This document shows, one piece after another, positions 30,421 to 42,615 of a stretch of DNA of 64,000 nt. The notes beneath the pieces are model-generated. The model searched no databases. It was not told the DNA's origin and was given only the letters and a program-made list of their open reading frames with translations. Source of the DNA: Brachynemurus nebulosus. Taxonomy: Eukaryota; Arthropoda; Insecta; Neuroptera; Myrmeleontidae. The stretch lies in NCBI GenBank assembly GCA_035578155.1, contig JAPWDM010000001.1, forward strand, positions 76,566,972-76,630,971, in the 5' to 3' direction. The translations under genes were made by a program, and so were the position numbers. Position 1 is the first letter of the stretch. Each line of letters opens with the position of its first letter.

Positions 30421-33400
30421 AATGCGCATCGTAATAATTTGGTGACTCTGAATAAGTTTTAGCTAATCACACGGTCTTTATAGTACCGGCGACCCATCTT
30501 TCAAATGTCTGCCTTATCAACTGTTGATGGTAGGTTATGCACCTACCATGGTTGTAACGGGTAACGGGGAACCAGGGTTCGATTCCGGAGAGCGAGCCTA
30601 AGAAACGGCTACTACATCCAAGGAACGCAGCAGGCGCCAAATTACCCACTCCCGGCACGGCGAGGTAGTGACGAAAAATAACGATACGGTACTCATATGA
30701 GGCTCCGTAATCGGAATGAGTAGACTTCAAAACCTTTAACGAGGATCCATTGGAGGGCAAGTCTGGTGCCGGCAGCCGCGGTAATTCCAGCTCCAATAGC
30801 GTATATTAAAGTTGTGAGGGTTAAAAAGCTCGTAGTCGAATTTGTGTCTTACACTGTCGGTTCACCGCTCGCGGTGTTTAATTGGCATGTTTTGTGGGAC
30901 GTCCAACCGGTGGTGGGGTATAAATTATATATTGTATAATATGGTAATAACTACTTATATTTTTATTTAAATTTTTATTTTTATGGTGTACTAATATGTA
31001 CATTAAAGTATAATTTATCGTAAGTGTTAAAGTTATTTATTTTTTATAATTTAAATAATGGAGACAGCCTCCCAGTTATAATCCTATCGCAGTGCTCTTA
31101 ATTGAGTGTCGAGATGGGCCGGTACGTTTACTTTGAACAAATTAGAGTGCTTAAAGCAGGCTTTAAAATTTAAATAGTGCCTGAATATTGTGTGCATGGA
31201 ATAATGTAGTAGGACCTCGGTTCTATTTTGTTGGTTTTCGGAAGTTTTTTCGAGGTAATGATTAATACGGACAGATGAGAGCATTCGTATTGCGACGTCA
31301 GAGGTGAAATTCTTGGACCGTCGCAAGACGGACAGAAGTGAAAGCATTTGCCAAAAATGTTTTGATTGATCAAGAACGAAAGTTAGAGGTTCGAAGGCGA
31401 TCAGATACCGCCCTAGTTCTAACCATAAACGATGTCAGCTAGCGATCCGCCAAAGTTCCTCCGATGACTTGGCGGGCAGCTTCCGGGAAACCAAAGCTTT
31501 TGGGTTCCGGGAGAAGTATGGTTGCAAAGCTGAAACTTAAAAGAATTAACGGAAGAGCACCACCAGGAGTGAAGCCTGCGGCTTAATTTGACTCAACACG
31601 GAAAACCTCACCAGGCCCGGACACCGGAAGGATTGAGAGATTGAGAGCTCTTTCTTGATTCGGTGGGTGGTGGTGCGTGGCCGTTCTTAGATGGTGGAGC
31701 GATTTGTCTGGCTAATTCCGATAACGAACGAGGGCCTTGAAACAAATTTTGTGGGTTTGAAAAGGTAAATATAATTTTAATTACAAATCTGAAAAATAAG
31801 ATTGGGTGTTTGGAAGCTGAAATTTAGAAATTAAAAAGAATAAATAAACTTTAACAATATTTACTAAAATAGAGATTTCTAAATTACAATAAGCAGAATA
31901 CGCAAAATAATAAACACCTTTCACAAAATTTGGTTTCTTCAAACCCTGTGATTGACCACGATGTCTTTCAGGGATACAAAATGAAAAGATTAAATTTCAA
32001 ACATTACAAATATATTTATATTTTAATATCCAACAATTTTCAAATGAATTTCTCTGCAATTACTGAATTAAATACGTAAACAAACAAATCTATTGTTAAA
32101 TAATTAACATTGAAGAAAAAGATGTAAACAAATTATCAATGAAAATAATTAACAATTAACAATTAACAATCGATAAACATTACTTGTCAAACTGCTACAG
32201 CTGTTTGGTAAGTAATAAATAGAAAAAAATAAATATTACCTGGAGGTGTGAAAATATTATACCTAATATAACACCGGCTATTTACATATTAAAATTATTT
32301 ACATTCGCAGGAGTAACTTGAGAGAAACGAACTTAACTATACTAAACTTAATACTAATAAATAATAAAAATAATAATTGAAATAATCACAATAGTATAAA
32401 CAGTAGTTTTAAATTTATACAATTGTTACAAATAGAATGAAATTACATTCTAATAGAAAAGAAAAGAAAAACTTACGTTTTGAATAAATATCACCAAGTA
32501 TTTTTTTTTGGCGTCAATGATATAAATATTAAATTGTTAAACCTAACTAACAATAAGTTTCTCCCATAATTACCCGAGCGTAAAATAACTATATTGACAT
32601 ATTTTAAGTAGTTAAATAGTTAAATAAAATCGAAGACAAACATTATCACGAAGCTTGAAGAGCCAGGTGATCTGGTGGTAATGGGCGTCTATTTCACCGA
32701 CCCATTATCCACTTAAATTTAATATTAAAATGTCAGAAGGACATTTACAAAGTTAAGTTACCCGTAGGTACTAATTAACTCACTGCCTGCTGGCTGACTG
32801 TGTTCTTCTTTCTGACTAACCGACCATTACTGACCGTTTTGACTGACTAACTAACTGCTAGCTGTTCTTATTAGCTCACTTAAATAAGTTTGCCTCTATT
32901 GTTATAGGTCGCTTGCGCACTCGTCATAGAAACATCTAGAAAGAACTTATTTATTCTGTGTTACATAACACATATGCACAATTAGTTAATTAATTATTTA
33001 TTGATTAAATATGTTTTTATTAATACATATGTATTATGTTACTTTAAAATAGAACAGAGGCGGAATGTAACTGGATTTTAAATGTTCTACAACAATTTTA
33101 ATAAAGTTCCGCAAAATATTAAATACATTTAAAATACGTTGCAGCCTATTAAATAGACGTACTTTACTACCGGCGTCTCGTAATTGGTACTACTAAACTG
33201 AATTTTACGGCTGATGAATAATGTAACAATATTAAATATTAAATGTATCGTTACTCATAAAAATACACTATCAAAAATGTGCATTATAACCCCTAATATT
33301 ATAAAACTTTTATATAAGTATACTATATAATATATATAATATAAATTTTATGTATGTATAATTTATAATGTATAGTAATTTGTACTTAAATAATAATCTA

Positions 33401-34167
33401 TAGAAAAATGTTAAATTTAACTGAAATAGACCATATGTATGTATGTGTGTAAGTATATGTGTATGTGTAGCACATTATATATTACCAACCAATTTGTATA
33501 AAATTGTATGATTAAATCAAAACAATAAATAAACTAACTAACTAACTAATTACCGGCGTCTCAAGGCCCATCGGCTGTATTGTTACTGAATGTTATTTGT
33601 ATATTTTGTTTTAATATATTTATAATATGTATGATTGATAATATTCATTTATGTTTTTTATTTCTTTGGGGATAAATTTCTATGTGTAATTACTTAATCT
33701 GCATTAATGATATATTTAACATGATACATTAACTAAAGTGACATCAGTTTTTTGATGTGGTTTTTACTGCCGGCGTACAAATAATTCTTTTTAGAGGGAC
33801 AGGCGGCTTCTAGCCGCACGAGATTGAGCAATAACAGGTCTGTGATGCCCTTAGATGTTCTGGGCCGCACGCGCGCTACACTGAAGGAATCAGCGTGTTT
33901 TCCTCTGGCCGAAAGGTCCGGGTAACTCGCTGAACCTCCTTCGTGCTAGAGATTGGGGCTTACAATTATTCCCCATGAACGAGGAATTCCCAGTAAGCGC
34001 GAGTCATAAGCTCGCGTTGATTACGTCCCTACCCTTTGTACACACCGCCCGTCGCTACTATCAACTGAATAATTTAGTGAGGTCTCCAGACTGGTGCGCG
34101 GCAATGTTTTTAAAAGACATTGCCGATGATGCTGGAAAGATGACCAAACTTGATCATTTAGAGGAAA

Positions 34168-34216
<49 letters not shown>
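30421..34216 (+). rRNA. 18S rRNA, 5'-truncated, with giant expansions
   Basis: Recognisable from gtgactctgaataa near 30442 (about 200 nt into a normal gene) through the universal block near 30770 (gccggcagccgcggtaattc), the aactTaaaaGAATTaacgga block near 31537, the gtacacaccgcccgtcgct block near 34038, to the 3' end ggaaggatcatta at 34216. V4 (about 30855-31075) is AT-rich and long, and V7 carries about 2 kb. The first ~200 nt are absent and replaced by the TA tract, so this copy cannot make a normal 18S. Confidence 0.9.
31745..33790 (+). other. ~2-kb AT-rich V7 expansion or insertion in 18S
   Basis: Lies between cgataacgaacgagggcctt and agagggacaggcggcttcta, which in other insects are only a short distance apart. 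AT-rich, no open frame of note; three scattered cggcgt(c/a) motifs near 33172, 33554 and 33772. No terminal inverted repeats or duplications were found, so an expansion segment is preferred over a transposon. Confidence 0.65.
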
Positions 34217-34219
<3 letters not shown>

Positions 34220-34245
34220 AAATATAACAAAACTTGATTTTTGTG

Positions 34246-34313
<68 letters not shown>

Positions 34314-35314
34314 GTTTTGTTAAAACATTTTGTTTATAAATTCTTATTTTTATTTTTATGTAAGTAAGAAAACTTTATTTTTTTCTATAACCTACTTTTA
34401 AAATATATATTTTATAATATAAAATTATAATATTGTAAAAATAAATAATAAACATGTATTTGAATACCAATTTAATATATTAAATATTGGTTATAAAGTT
34501 TTACATCCAAATGTTAATTTGCTTTTTTTAATTTTTTTTTTTTTTTTTTTTTTTATATGTGTTTATTTTTATATATCAATATATAATTTTTTTTATATTA
34601 ACAATATTAAAAATTTATTGAATCTATATAGAATAAATAGCATATTCGTAAAATAACAAAACAAGTTATTTTCAATATGGTCTTATTTATAATATAGTTA
34701 TTTAATAAATAAGTTTTTTTTTAAAAAAATTTTTTTAATATTTTGTCAAATAAACAAGTAAGCACTGTATCTAATAAAATTTTATTAAACATTATTATTT
34801 ATTTTTTTTATACAAGTGTAAGTCAATAAAAAACAAAAAAAATTGTTTTTTATTGCAGTCTTTTTATTATTGTTATTATTATTATTTAATATAATGATAA
34901 TAATAATATTTTTTTAATAATAAATTAAGTGGTAATTTTTTCACAATAATAAATTAGATATTTATTAGGATATGATATATCTGTAAAGACATATTGATGA
35001 AATTTTTTAAAAAAAAAATTATAAATCATTAATATGGTCCTCTTGTCTAGATATTGATTGCAGCCAGTACGTTAACAGTTATCTCGATTGCTATGTACTT
35101 ATTATTTTATAAAGATAATAGAGATCATAGTTGGGATAACGGTGCTCTGATAGCATAGTTCCGATTCGACACTTTAAGTTAACAATGCCCGGCAGTGGCT
35201 AGAGTGAGAGTGGATAACATATCATATTGTTAATAAATGTTATTATTTTATATAATAAAAACAGTTTAAATTTTTATTTAATATAGATTTTTTAAAATTT
35301 AATAATATACAGAT
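34217..35314 (+). other. ITS1
   Basis: About 1.1 kb AT-rich spacer between 18S and 5.8S, with a TA tract at about 34247-34310 and a T-run near 34540. Confidence 0.85.
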
Positions 35315-35470
35315 TACCCTGAACAGTGGATCACTTGGCTCGTGAGTCGATGAAGAACGCAGCTAATTGCGCGTCAACTTGTAAACTGCAGGGCACATGA
35401 ACATCGACATTTCGAACGCACATTGCGGTCCTTGGATACTGTTCCCGGACCACACCTGGCTGAGGGTCGT
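35315..35470 (+). rRNA. 5.8S rRNA
   Basis: About 156 nt, with the conserved cores gtggatcacttggctcgtg, cgatgaagaacgcagc and gaacatcgacatttcgaacg. It is undivided: there is no 2S-type gap as in some flies. Its 3' end (ggctgagggtcgt) runs almost directly into internal 28S sequence. Confidence 0.9.
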
Positions 35471-36416
35471 ATAGAGGAAGATCCAGGAAGAGTTTCCTTT
35501 TCTGCATAAGCGTTCGACTTCCCTGGAATCCTCTAGCAGGGCGATAGGGTTTGGAACGCGAAGAGCACCGCAGTTGCGGCGGTGTCTGGATCATTCCCTC
35601 GGACGTTGAAAATCCAGGTGAGGGCCACGTGGTGTCGCGCCGGTTCGTACCCATATCCGCAGCAGGTCTCCAAGGTGAAGAGCCTCTAGTCGATAGAATA
35701 ATGCAGGTAAGGGAAGTCGGCAAATTAGGTCCGTAACTTCGGGATAAGAATTGGCTCGGAGGACCGGGCCGTGTCGGGCTTGATTGGGATGTAAGTTATG
35801 GCTAACGTGCCGGGCCTGGGTGAGGTGATACCATATTACCTACTAAATGTTATACATATGTTTTGTAAATTTTATTTATTAAAGTAATAAATAATTATAA
35901 TGTGTGTATTTACGTATTATATAGAACAATTATTGGAAAAATCGATTTTATTTGTAATTATATTTAATTATTGTATGGCACAGTACTGATATATAAAAAT
36001 CTGATTTTTTATTTTTGTTATTTTATTAATATGTACTCCATAAGAATAATTTATAAATTACATAATTTCCTAAGTAATTAGTTATTATGTGTATAAGAAA
36101 TGAATATTTGGGGATTTAATATATATTTGATTATAATCATTTATGTAAAATGATGGCTAAAATTTTTATATACAAGGGCTCTATTATTTATATAATAAAA
36201 CTAAATACGATTGATTTATAATAATTTCATTAAAAGTTTTTTTTTTTAATTTGTTCGAAAAAAAATCTTTACATATTTATGTAATTACTGAAAATCTTTT
36301 AAATTATTATTTACTTGTATGCTATTAAAGAATTAGTTTTGGGTATATGTTTTTGTGGATCCGAACTCGGTCCCGTGCCTTGGCCACCTACGGAACTTTC
36401 TTGCTGCGAGACTACT

Positions 36417-36474
<58 letters not shown>

Positions 36475-36598
36475 TATGATTTTTATATTTATATTTTTAT
36501 TTATTTAATTATATTATATTAAAATGAAAAGTATATATGCGTAAATGTTTTCTTCGGCCGCCGTTTAACGGTTAACTCAGAACTAGCACGGACTAGGA

Positions 36599-36630
<32 letters not shown>

Positions 36631-36665
36631 CGATGGCCCCAACGGGTGTTGACGCAATGTGATTA

Positions 36666-36744
<79 letters not shown>
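35471..36744 (+). rRNA. 28S rRNA, internal segment A (ITS2 and 5' part missing)
   Basis: Starts within the D7 region (gaagagtttccttttctg; ccctggaatcctct) and includes gcagcaggtctccaaggtga near 35659 and aggtaagggaagtcggcaaa near 35705. A long AT-rich D8 expansion with a TA tract (about 35840-36540) follows, then the conserved stretch up to gactctcttaa, the R2 target. ITS2 and roughly the first 2 kb of 28S are absent. Confidence 0.88.
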
Positions 36745-36745
<1 letters not shown>

Positions 36746-38929
36746 CCGAAGTCCACACTGTGATTAATATCAATGATGCTCCTAAAGATTAAACATATGC
36801 CGGATATTCTTTTAGGATGTCGGACTTGGACCCAGAACGACCACAGTCGTCTGAACGAGCATCGACTAGCGAGAGACCGGACACAGAAGGGGTCCAGTTC
36901 ATGTGTGGTGAGCCCGACTGCGGGCGTATACTTGCCACGGCTATTGGCCGTGGAGTCCATATGAGGTCCATATGATGCCCGATCGAAGGCACGTTGGGAT
37001 CCAGAGGAGTTCAAACTGTTAACAGTGGCTGAGGCTGAAGCGACTGCGTCCGGTGTTCTTCATCTCAACCTACATCTTGAGAGACAGTTTCCCGGGCGCA
37101 CTCTCGAAGCCATGAAGGGTCGTAGGCGTTCGCCCGCGCACGGCGAGATGGTAAGGGACGAACTTGAACGCATTGCGTCTGCTTCTAGGCCTGGTTCTGC
37201 AGTAGAGGAACCCTCACAAGGGAACTCTGTTACCCAGAAAGGATCGCCCTCCGACCATCTAAATAAGGCAATTCGCAATCGCGTACGGGAGCTCTTGAGC
37301 TCACCAGTCGATTATACGGGTTATCAGAGTGACAGACTGAAGCGTATTGCTGAGACTGCACTTGAAGGCTTAGACGTAGCTTCCGAGATTTATTCTTGGC
37401 TGCATGACGTCTTCCTTAGTTCTCAACCAACGAGCCAAAAGATCACTCATAAGGGCAAACGTAAGCCAACAAAAGGTGGGAAACGAATGAAGAGACGTGC
37501 ACAATATGCCGAGGTCCAGAGGTTGTATAAACGCAATTTTAGCGTTGCAGCCAAACTGGTGTTGGGTGGTAACCTTGGGGCTGCCAGTGTTGACCTGAAC
37601 GAATTAGACACGTACTTGAGGCCTCTGTTTGAGTCCGAAAGTGCCGCTGATCTGAATGAGGTCGCTGGCGAGCTCGGAACCTCCTCCTACCATGCAATCT
37701 TTGTGGTCTCCGTTCCTGTCATCATACGTGCTATTGTGCTAAACGTCATACTTCTGAATGGGGATTTAGACCCTAACTTGGCAGCCATCCGGACGGTGTT
37801 TATTCCCAAGAAAGACGGTGCCGTAAGTCCGTCGGAATTCAGACCGATCTCGATTGGTTCTGTTGTCCTTCGGCAGCTCCATAAGATTCTCGCATCGCGT
37901 TTAATGCGACTGCCCGTCAATGCTGCTCGTCAAGCAGCGTTTACCCATGGCGATGGCTTAACTGGGAATCTGTATCTTTTGCAGACCCTCTTCGCAGAAG
38001 CTCGGTTGCGCTGTAAGAATATTCATGCCGCCTCTTTGGACGTGTCCAAGGCGTTTGACACTATATCGCATCTCGCTCTACTCAGAACTCTTGATAAACT
38101 TGGTTTACCTAAGCAGTTCTGTAGCTATGTGGCGGGTCTTTATAGAGAGGCAACTACCATTTTAGAGCGTGATGAACGAAAATCGAAGGCCATTAAATTT
38201 GGGCGTGATGTGCGCCAAGGAGATCCCTTATCACCTCTTCTCTTCAACCTCTGCATCGCGGAGTGTTTAAGGAAATTAGACCCGGCTGTTGATTTTCGAC
38301 TGGACAGGGATAACACCGTCGGAGCCCTAGCATTTGCTGATGATGTGGCTTTGATTGCATCGACGCAAATAGGTCTCCAAGACAGCCTTGATAAATTTAC
38401 TAGGTGCTTACGTGCCTATGGCCTTGCTATTAATAATAGTAAGTCCGGAGCTATTTCCTTGGTTGCAGCCGACCATGAGAAGAAAGTGAAGCTCATTGCT
38501 TCACTTACCGAATACTTTTCATGTATTCGGTAAATATCTCCCGATGCTTAGTCCGACGGCGATATGGCGATACCTCAGAATTAACTTTGAGGGAACAAGA
38601 GTTAGGGGTAGTGACGCTACACTCAAGCAAGATCTGCAGAGGATAGCCAGAGCGCCGCTTAAACCTCAGCAGTGACTGAAGATTCTGTCGACTATTGTCT
38701 TACTCCGACATTTTCATGTCTGGGTATTGGGGCGTACTTCGATGGATTATCTTCGGAAGCTCGACATCTCTGTGAGGCAAGTAGTACGCCAGTATTTGTC
38801 ACCCCCAAGGATGTTCCTAATGCCTACATCCATACTCCGGTACGAAAGGGCGGCTTCGGCGTACCCATACTGGAGAAGCTGATACCTGTATTACGATACA
38901 GACGTATCCGTGCCCTCATCTAATTAGTG
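36745..38929 (+). mobile_element. R2 retrotransposon remnant in the 28S R2 site
   Basis: Inserted immediately after gactctctta(a) of 28S, the R2 cleavage site. Encodes a single CCHH zinc finger and an R2-type RT. The C-terminal CCHC/endonuclease region and the 3' UTR are missing. At the 3' junction, 28S tcatctaattagtg (38916-38929) is duplicated at 38933-38946, and the short 28S stretch between the R2 site and this motif is lost. Confidence 0.88.
36819..38915 (+). pseudogene. R2 protein: zinc finger plus reverse transcriptase, broken
   Basis: The N-terminal finger reads CGEPDCGRILATAIGRGVHM, typical of R2 forms with one finger. A frameshift follows near 36972, and the next block continues through AEAEATASG into a 502-codon open frame (37025-38533). 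RT motifs: RTVFIPKKDG, FRPISIGS, SLDVSKAFDT (motif A), RQGDPLSPLLFN and LAFADDVALIA (FADD catalytic, about 38335). Further frameshifts near 38520 and 38790 separate the thumb (INFEGTRVRGSDATLKQDLQ) and NAYIHTPVRKGGFGVP. No endonuclease motif remains. Confidence 0.88.
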
Positions 38930-38930
38930 C

Positions 38931-38973
<43 letters not shown>

Positions 38974-38974
38974 T

Positions 38975-39006
<32 letters not shown>

Positions 39007-39032
39007 TGCCAAGGGAACGGGCTTGGAAAAAT

Positions 39033-39071
<39 letters not shown>

Positions 39072-39285
39072 TGGCACTGTAAGGAGACATGAGAGGTGTA
39101 GCATAAGTGGGAAATTTATATTGTACTTTGTATGGGATTTATTTGTCACTGGTGAAAAACCACTACTTTCATTGTTTCTTTACTTACTCGATGAGGCGGA
39201 ACGCGTACTGTGACAATTGTCATTCACAAAAATGGCATTGCACATGTTACGGTGTTCTTGAGCCAAGCGTATTAGAGTTGATGTT

Positions 39286-39368
<83 letters not shown>

Positions 39369-39719
39369 ATTTCTTATTTTAATACCCTACATTTTCATAT
39401 TTGTAATTTTTATTTTATTGTATTTTGAAATTATATGTTATATTGTGGTTTTTTAAAAAACGGGTATTGTGTTATATTTTTAATTTTTAATATCAAATAT
39501 ATACTCCTGCGTGATCCGATTCGAGGACACTGCCAGGCGGGGAGTTTGACTGGGGCGGTACATCTATCAAGGAATAACGCAGGTGTCCTAAGGCCAACTC
39601 AGCCAGGACAGAAACCTCGCGTAGAACAAAAGGGCAAATGTTGGCTTGATCTCGGTGTTCAGTATGCATAGGGACTGCGAAAGCACGGCCTATCGATCCT
39701 TTTGGCCTGAAGAGTTTTC

Positions 39720-39753
<34 letters not shown>

Positions 39754-39869
39754 GCTGGCTTGTAGCGGCCAAGCGTTCATAGCGACGTCGTTTTTGGATC
39801 TTTTGATGTCAGCTCTTCCTATCATTGCGAAACAGAATTCGCTAAACGTCGGATTGTTCACCCGCCAAT

Positions 39870-39924
<55 letters not shown>

Positions 39925-40409
39925 ATAACTGTGTCATTGCGATAGTAATCCTGCTCAGTACGAGAGGAACCGCAGGTTCGGACATTTGGTTCATGCACTC
40001 GGTCAAGCGGTCGGTGGTGCGAAGCTATCATCCGTGGGATTATGCCTGAACGCCTCTAAGGCCGTATCTTGTCTAGTCAAAGTGGGCAATGATAATTTTA
40101 GGAGTCCTTTTATATACAGTCGAAAGGCTCAAATCAATGTATTTACATTTATTAGGCAATTTTTTTTAAAAAGTCGCACGACCCTTATTTGCCGTAAATG
40201 ATATAAAGAATGACGGTCAGATAGCATGTTGCTAAGTTCACTCCTATCATTAATGGTCGAACATGGGTCAATATATTATTATATATTGGACGTCAGGACT
40301 CGGAATCGTTTGTAGACGACTTACGTACCTGGCAGGGTGTTGTACTCGGTAGAGCACTTTCCACGCTGCGATCTGTTGAGACTTAGCCCTTGGCTTGGGG
40401 ATTCGTTAA
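38931..40409 (+). rRNA. 28S rRNA, 3' segment B
   Basis: Resumes with cgtcatctaattagtgacgc and the R1-site region (tccctatctactatctagcg near 38980; no R1 insertion). An expanded D10 with a TA tract (39292-39364) follows, then the sarcin-ricin loop (agtacgagaggaac near 39957). It ends near 40409. The conserved core is intact over this stretch. Confidence 0.9.
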
Positions 40410-41417
40410 TATTTCATATTTTTTTTAATTAATAAAAATATTAATTTTTATATAATTTTAAAAATATGAAAAACAACGAGAATTATCCCACAAAAAAAAA
40501 TTATTGTAATTAAAATAAAAAAATATCCACATACCTGTAACAATTATTTTTTTTTTAAAAAAATTATATATAAATTTATTATTTTTTTTTTTAATAAGGA
40601 CAGGGATATTTTCTTAAAAAAATTTAATTATTATAATTAAAATAAAAAATTATCAAAAATTATCTTTTTTTTTTTAAAAAATTATTAAATTTTTTTTTTT
40701 TTTATAAGATAGAGGGATATTTTTTTCAAAAATTTTAAAACATTTACCTCTCAGTTTAATTACTGAGAGCTTTTTTTATCAAATTTTTTTTGTTTTCATA
40801 ATTATGTGTTAAAGCCCTTAAAAGTATTACTAGAAATACTTTTAAGGGCTTTTTAAATAACTAAATATTTAAAAATAATTATATATTGTTATTATTTAAC
40901 ACTGGTTAATACTAATTTAACCTATTAACTAATTCTACCTATTATAATTATATAATAAAGCCCTTAAAAGTATTATTAATAGTACTTTTAAGGGCTTTTT
41001 AAATAACTAAATATTTAAAAATAATTATATATTATTATTATTTAACAACGGCTAATACCAGTTTAACATATTAACTAGTATTTTATGTAGATTAATGTTT
41101 TTTAACAATAAGTGTTACAAATTTAACCTATTAACGAGTATCTTATGTAGATTAATGTCTTTTAACAATAAGTGTTATCAATTTAACCTACGAGTATTAA
41201 CTAGTATTTTATGTAGATTAATGTTTTTTAACAATAAGTGTTACTAATTTAACCTATTAGCTAATTTTACCTATTATTATATGATAGGTCTTAGGTTGGG
41301 TTTGATCAGTTTGGATTTGTTTATAATTTATTGAATATTGAATTCCGAAGCAGCGTACACAAACTAATTAATTACATTAGTCAATTACTTATAGATGATA
41401 AAAAAAGGAAAACTATT
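40410..41417 (+). other. rDNA intergenic spacer with internal repeats
   Basis: AT-rich spacer after 28S. Contains two hairpin-bearing units with a 146-bp period (from 40811 and 40957), then three to four units of about 60 bp around ttatgtagattaatg (about 41085-41265). No gene until the 5S on the other strand. Confidence 0.75.
40811..40998. repeat. Two strong hairpins in the spacer
   Basis: Arms 40811-40828/40835-40852 (AAAGCCCTTAAAAGTATT) and 40957-40972/40983-40998. Perfect stems of 18 and 16 bp with 6- and 10-nt loops, about 400 bp after the 28S end. Could mark rRNA 3'-end processing or termination; that role is inference. Confidence 0.8.
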
Positions 41418-41536
41418 GACAACAACACATGGCGTCCCATAACTGGTCACCCATGAAAGTACTTACCATGCCCGATATTGGTTAATTTCGGTGATCGAAC
41501 GAGAACCGGTGTTTTCAACATGGTATGGTCGTTGTC
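41418..41536 (-). rRNA. 5S rRNA gene inside the rDNA spacer
   Basis: On the minus strand, 119 nt: GACAACGACCATACC at the start, GGTTCTCGTTCGATCACCG, AATTAACCAATATCGGGC and GGGTGACC inside (internal promoter), GTTGTTGTC at the end. The 5' and 3' ends pair over nine positions (one G-U). A T-run follows on the same strand (complement of 41401-41407), as expected for polymerase III. It looks functional, and its position in the 45S spacer in opposite orientation is uncommon in insects. Confidence 0.9.
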
Positions 41537-41539
41537 TGA

Positions 41540-42018
41540 TTGTGGATACGATATTTGTAAAAATATATAGTTTTACTAGTAATACCAGTAATAATAATGT
41601 ATAATTCTAATTTGATTTATTAATAAATATATTTTATTACTACACGGAAATCAATATATTTATTACTATATTTTATTAATAAATATATTTTATTACTACA
41701 TTTTTAATTTTACAGCTACATTTAGATATACCTTCCACGTTAAATTTGTCCCATTTAGTAATGATAAGGTAAATTTTATTGATAATGTATAAAACTAATT
41801 TGATTTATTAATAGATATTTTTTATTACTGTACTTAAAAGCTTTTTTTTATTTCATATTTACCTCTAAATATACTTTCCACATCCAATCTATCCTATTAA
41901 TTATCCATCTTTAATTCTATCAATTATTTTACAGTTTTTATTTATAATATATATTTATTTTTATCGTTGCTCAAATTACCTCTTACAAATTTCATTGCCC
42001 AAATAACCCCGGTCTATC
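41540..42018. other. AT-rich spacer, no gene seen
   Basis: Contains a repeated tttattaataaatatatttt(t)attact motif (about 41618-41700 and 41806-41830). Nothing else recognised. Confidence 0.5.
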
Positions 42019-42615
42019 CTACACAAAATAAGTACAGTACTCTTCAAAAAGTGATCGGACACTTTTTGGTCAGGGGGGTCCGCACTTTTGACACGGCAGG
42101 GTACCAAAAATTTAAGTACAGTACGGTGTCAAAAGTTTGGGACCACCCCCTGGGTCAGGGTAATCCCAGATTTTTGACGCGGTAGCCTAAAATTCAGTCT
42201 GCGCATGCGTTAGGTTCCAAAATTCAGTCTGCGCATGCGTCGTGTACTAAAATTCAATCTGCGCATGCGTTAGGTTTGCGTTCAAAAACTATGTTAGGTG
42301 CTGGCGGGTAATGGGTTAACACAAACCCAAATTGTGATGATCAAATTGTGATGACGCATAATGGGTTAACTTGAATTTATTTTGTAGAAGTGATGACTCA
42401 TCTTTCAGGAATTTCAAGGCCAACAGTATGTGCGCGTGTAGTGGACAAATGTCAACAACAAATTTTGATACATGTACTCGGTACGTGCCGGGTCAAAGGT
42501 CAATCCATACACGAGGTACAGTAGGACCCCAAACTACACGGTTCTAAACACCGTCAAAAAGTAGTCCGGAAAATTGGGGTTCTACTGTGTCACCATTCTC
42601 TCATAGCCTATCTAC
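42019..42615. mobile_element. Maverick-family right terminus, solitary
   Basis: Diverged copy of the outer right arm. It has the gtgatcgg-cacttttt block, the gtacagtacggtgtcaaaag block, three cgcatgcg(t)-type 30-bp units (about 42190-42275), ataatgggttaac, and the tip ending ...ggtgacac-type sequence then tatctact. Reverse complement of the tip starts AGTAGA. Same orientation as the right arms at 17401 and 59816. No genes attached. Confidence 0.75.

Noticed and set aside
30467..31373. Frames antisense to 18S and other rRNA segments
   Set aside because: Chance open frames in rRNA; the rRNA homology explains the sequence.
31745..33790. Group I or group II intron in 18S
   Set aside because: No conserved intron core, homing-endonuclease frame or defined splice borders visible; an expansion segment is simpler.
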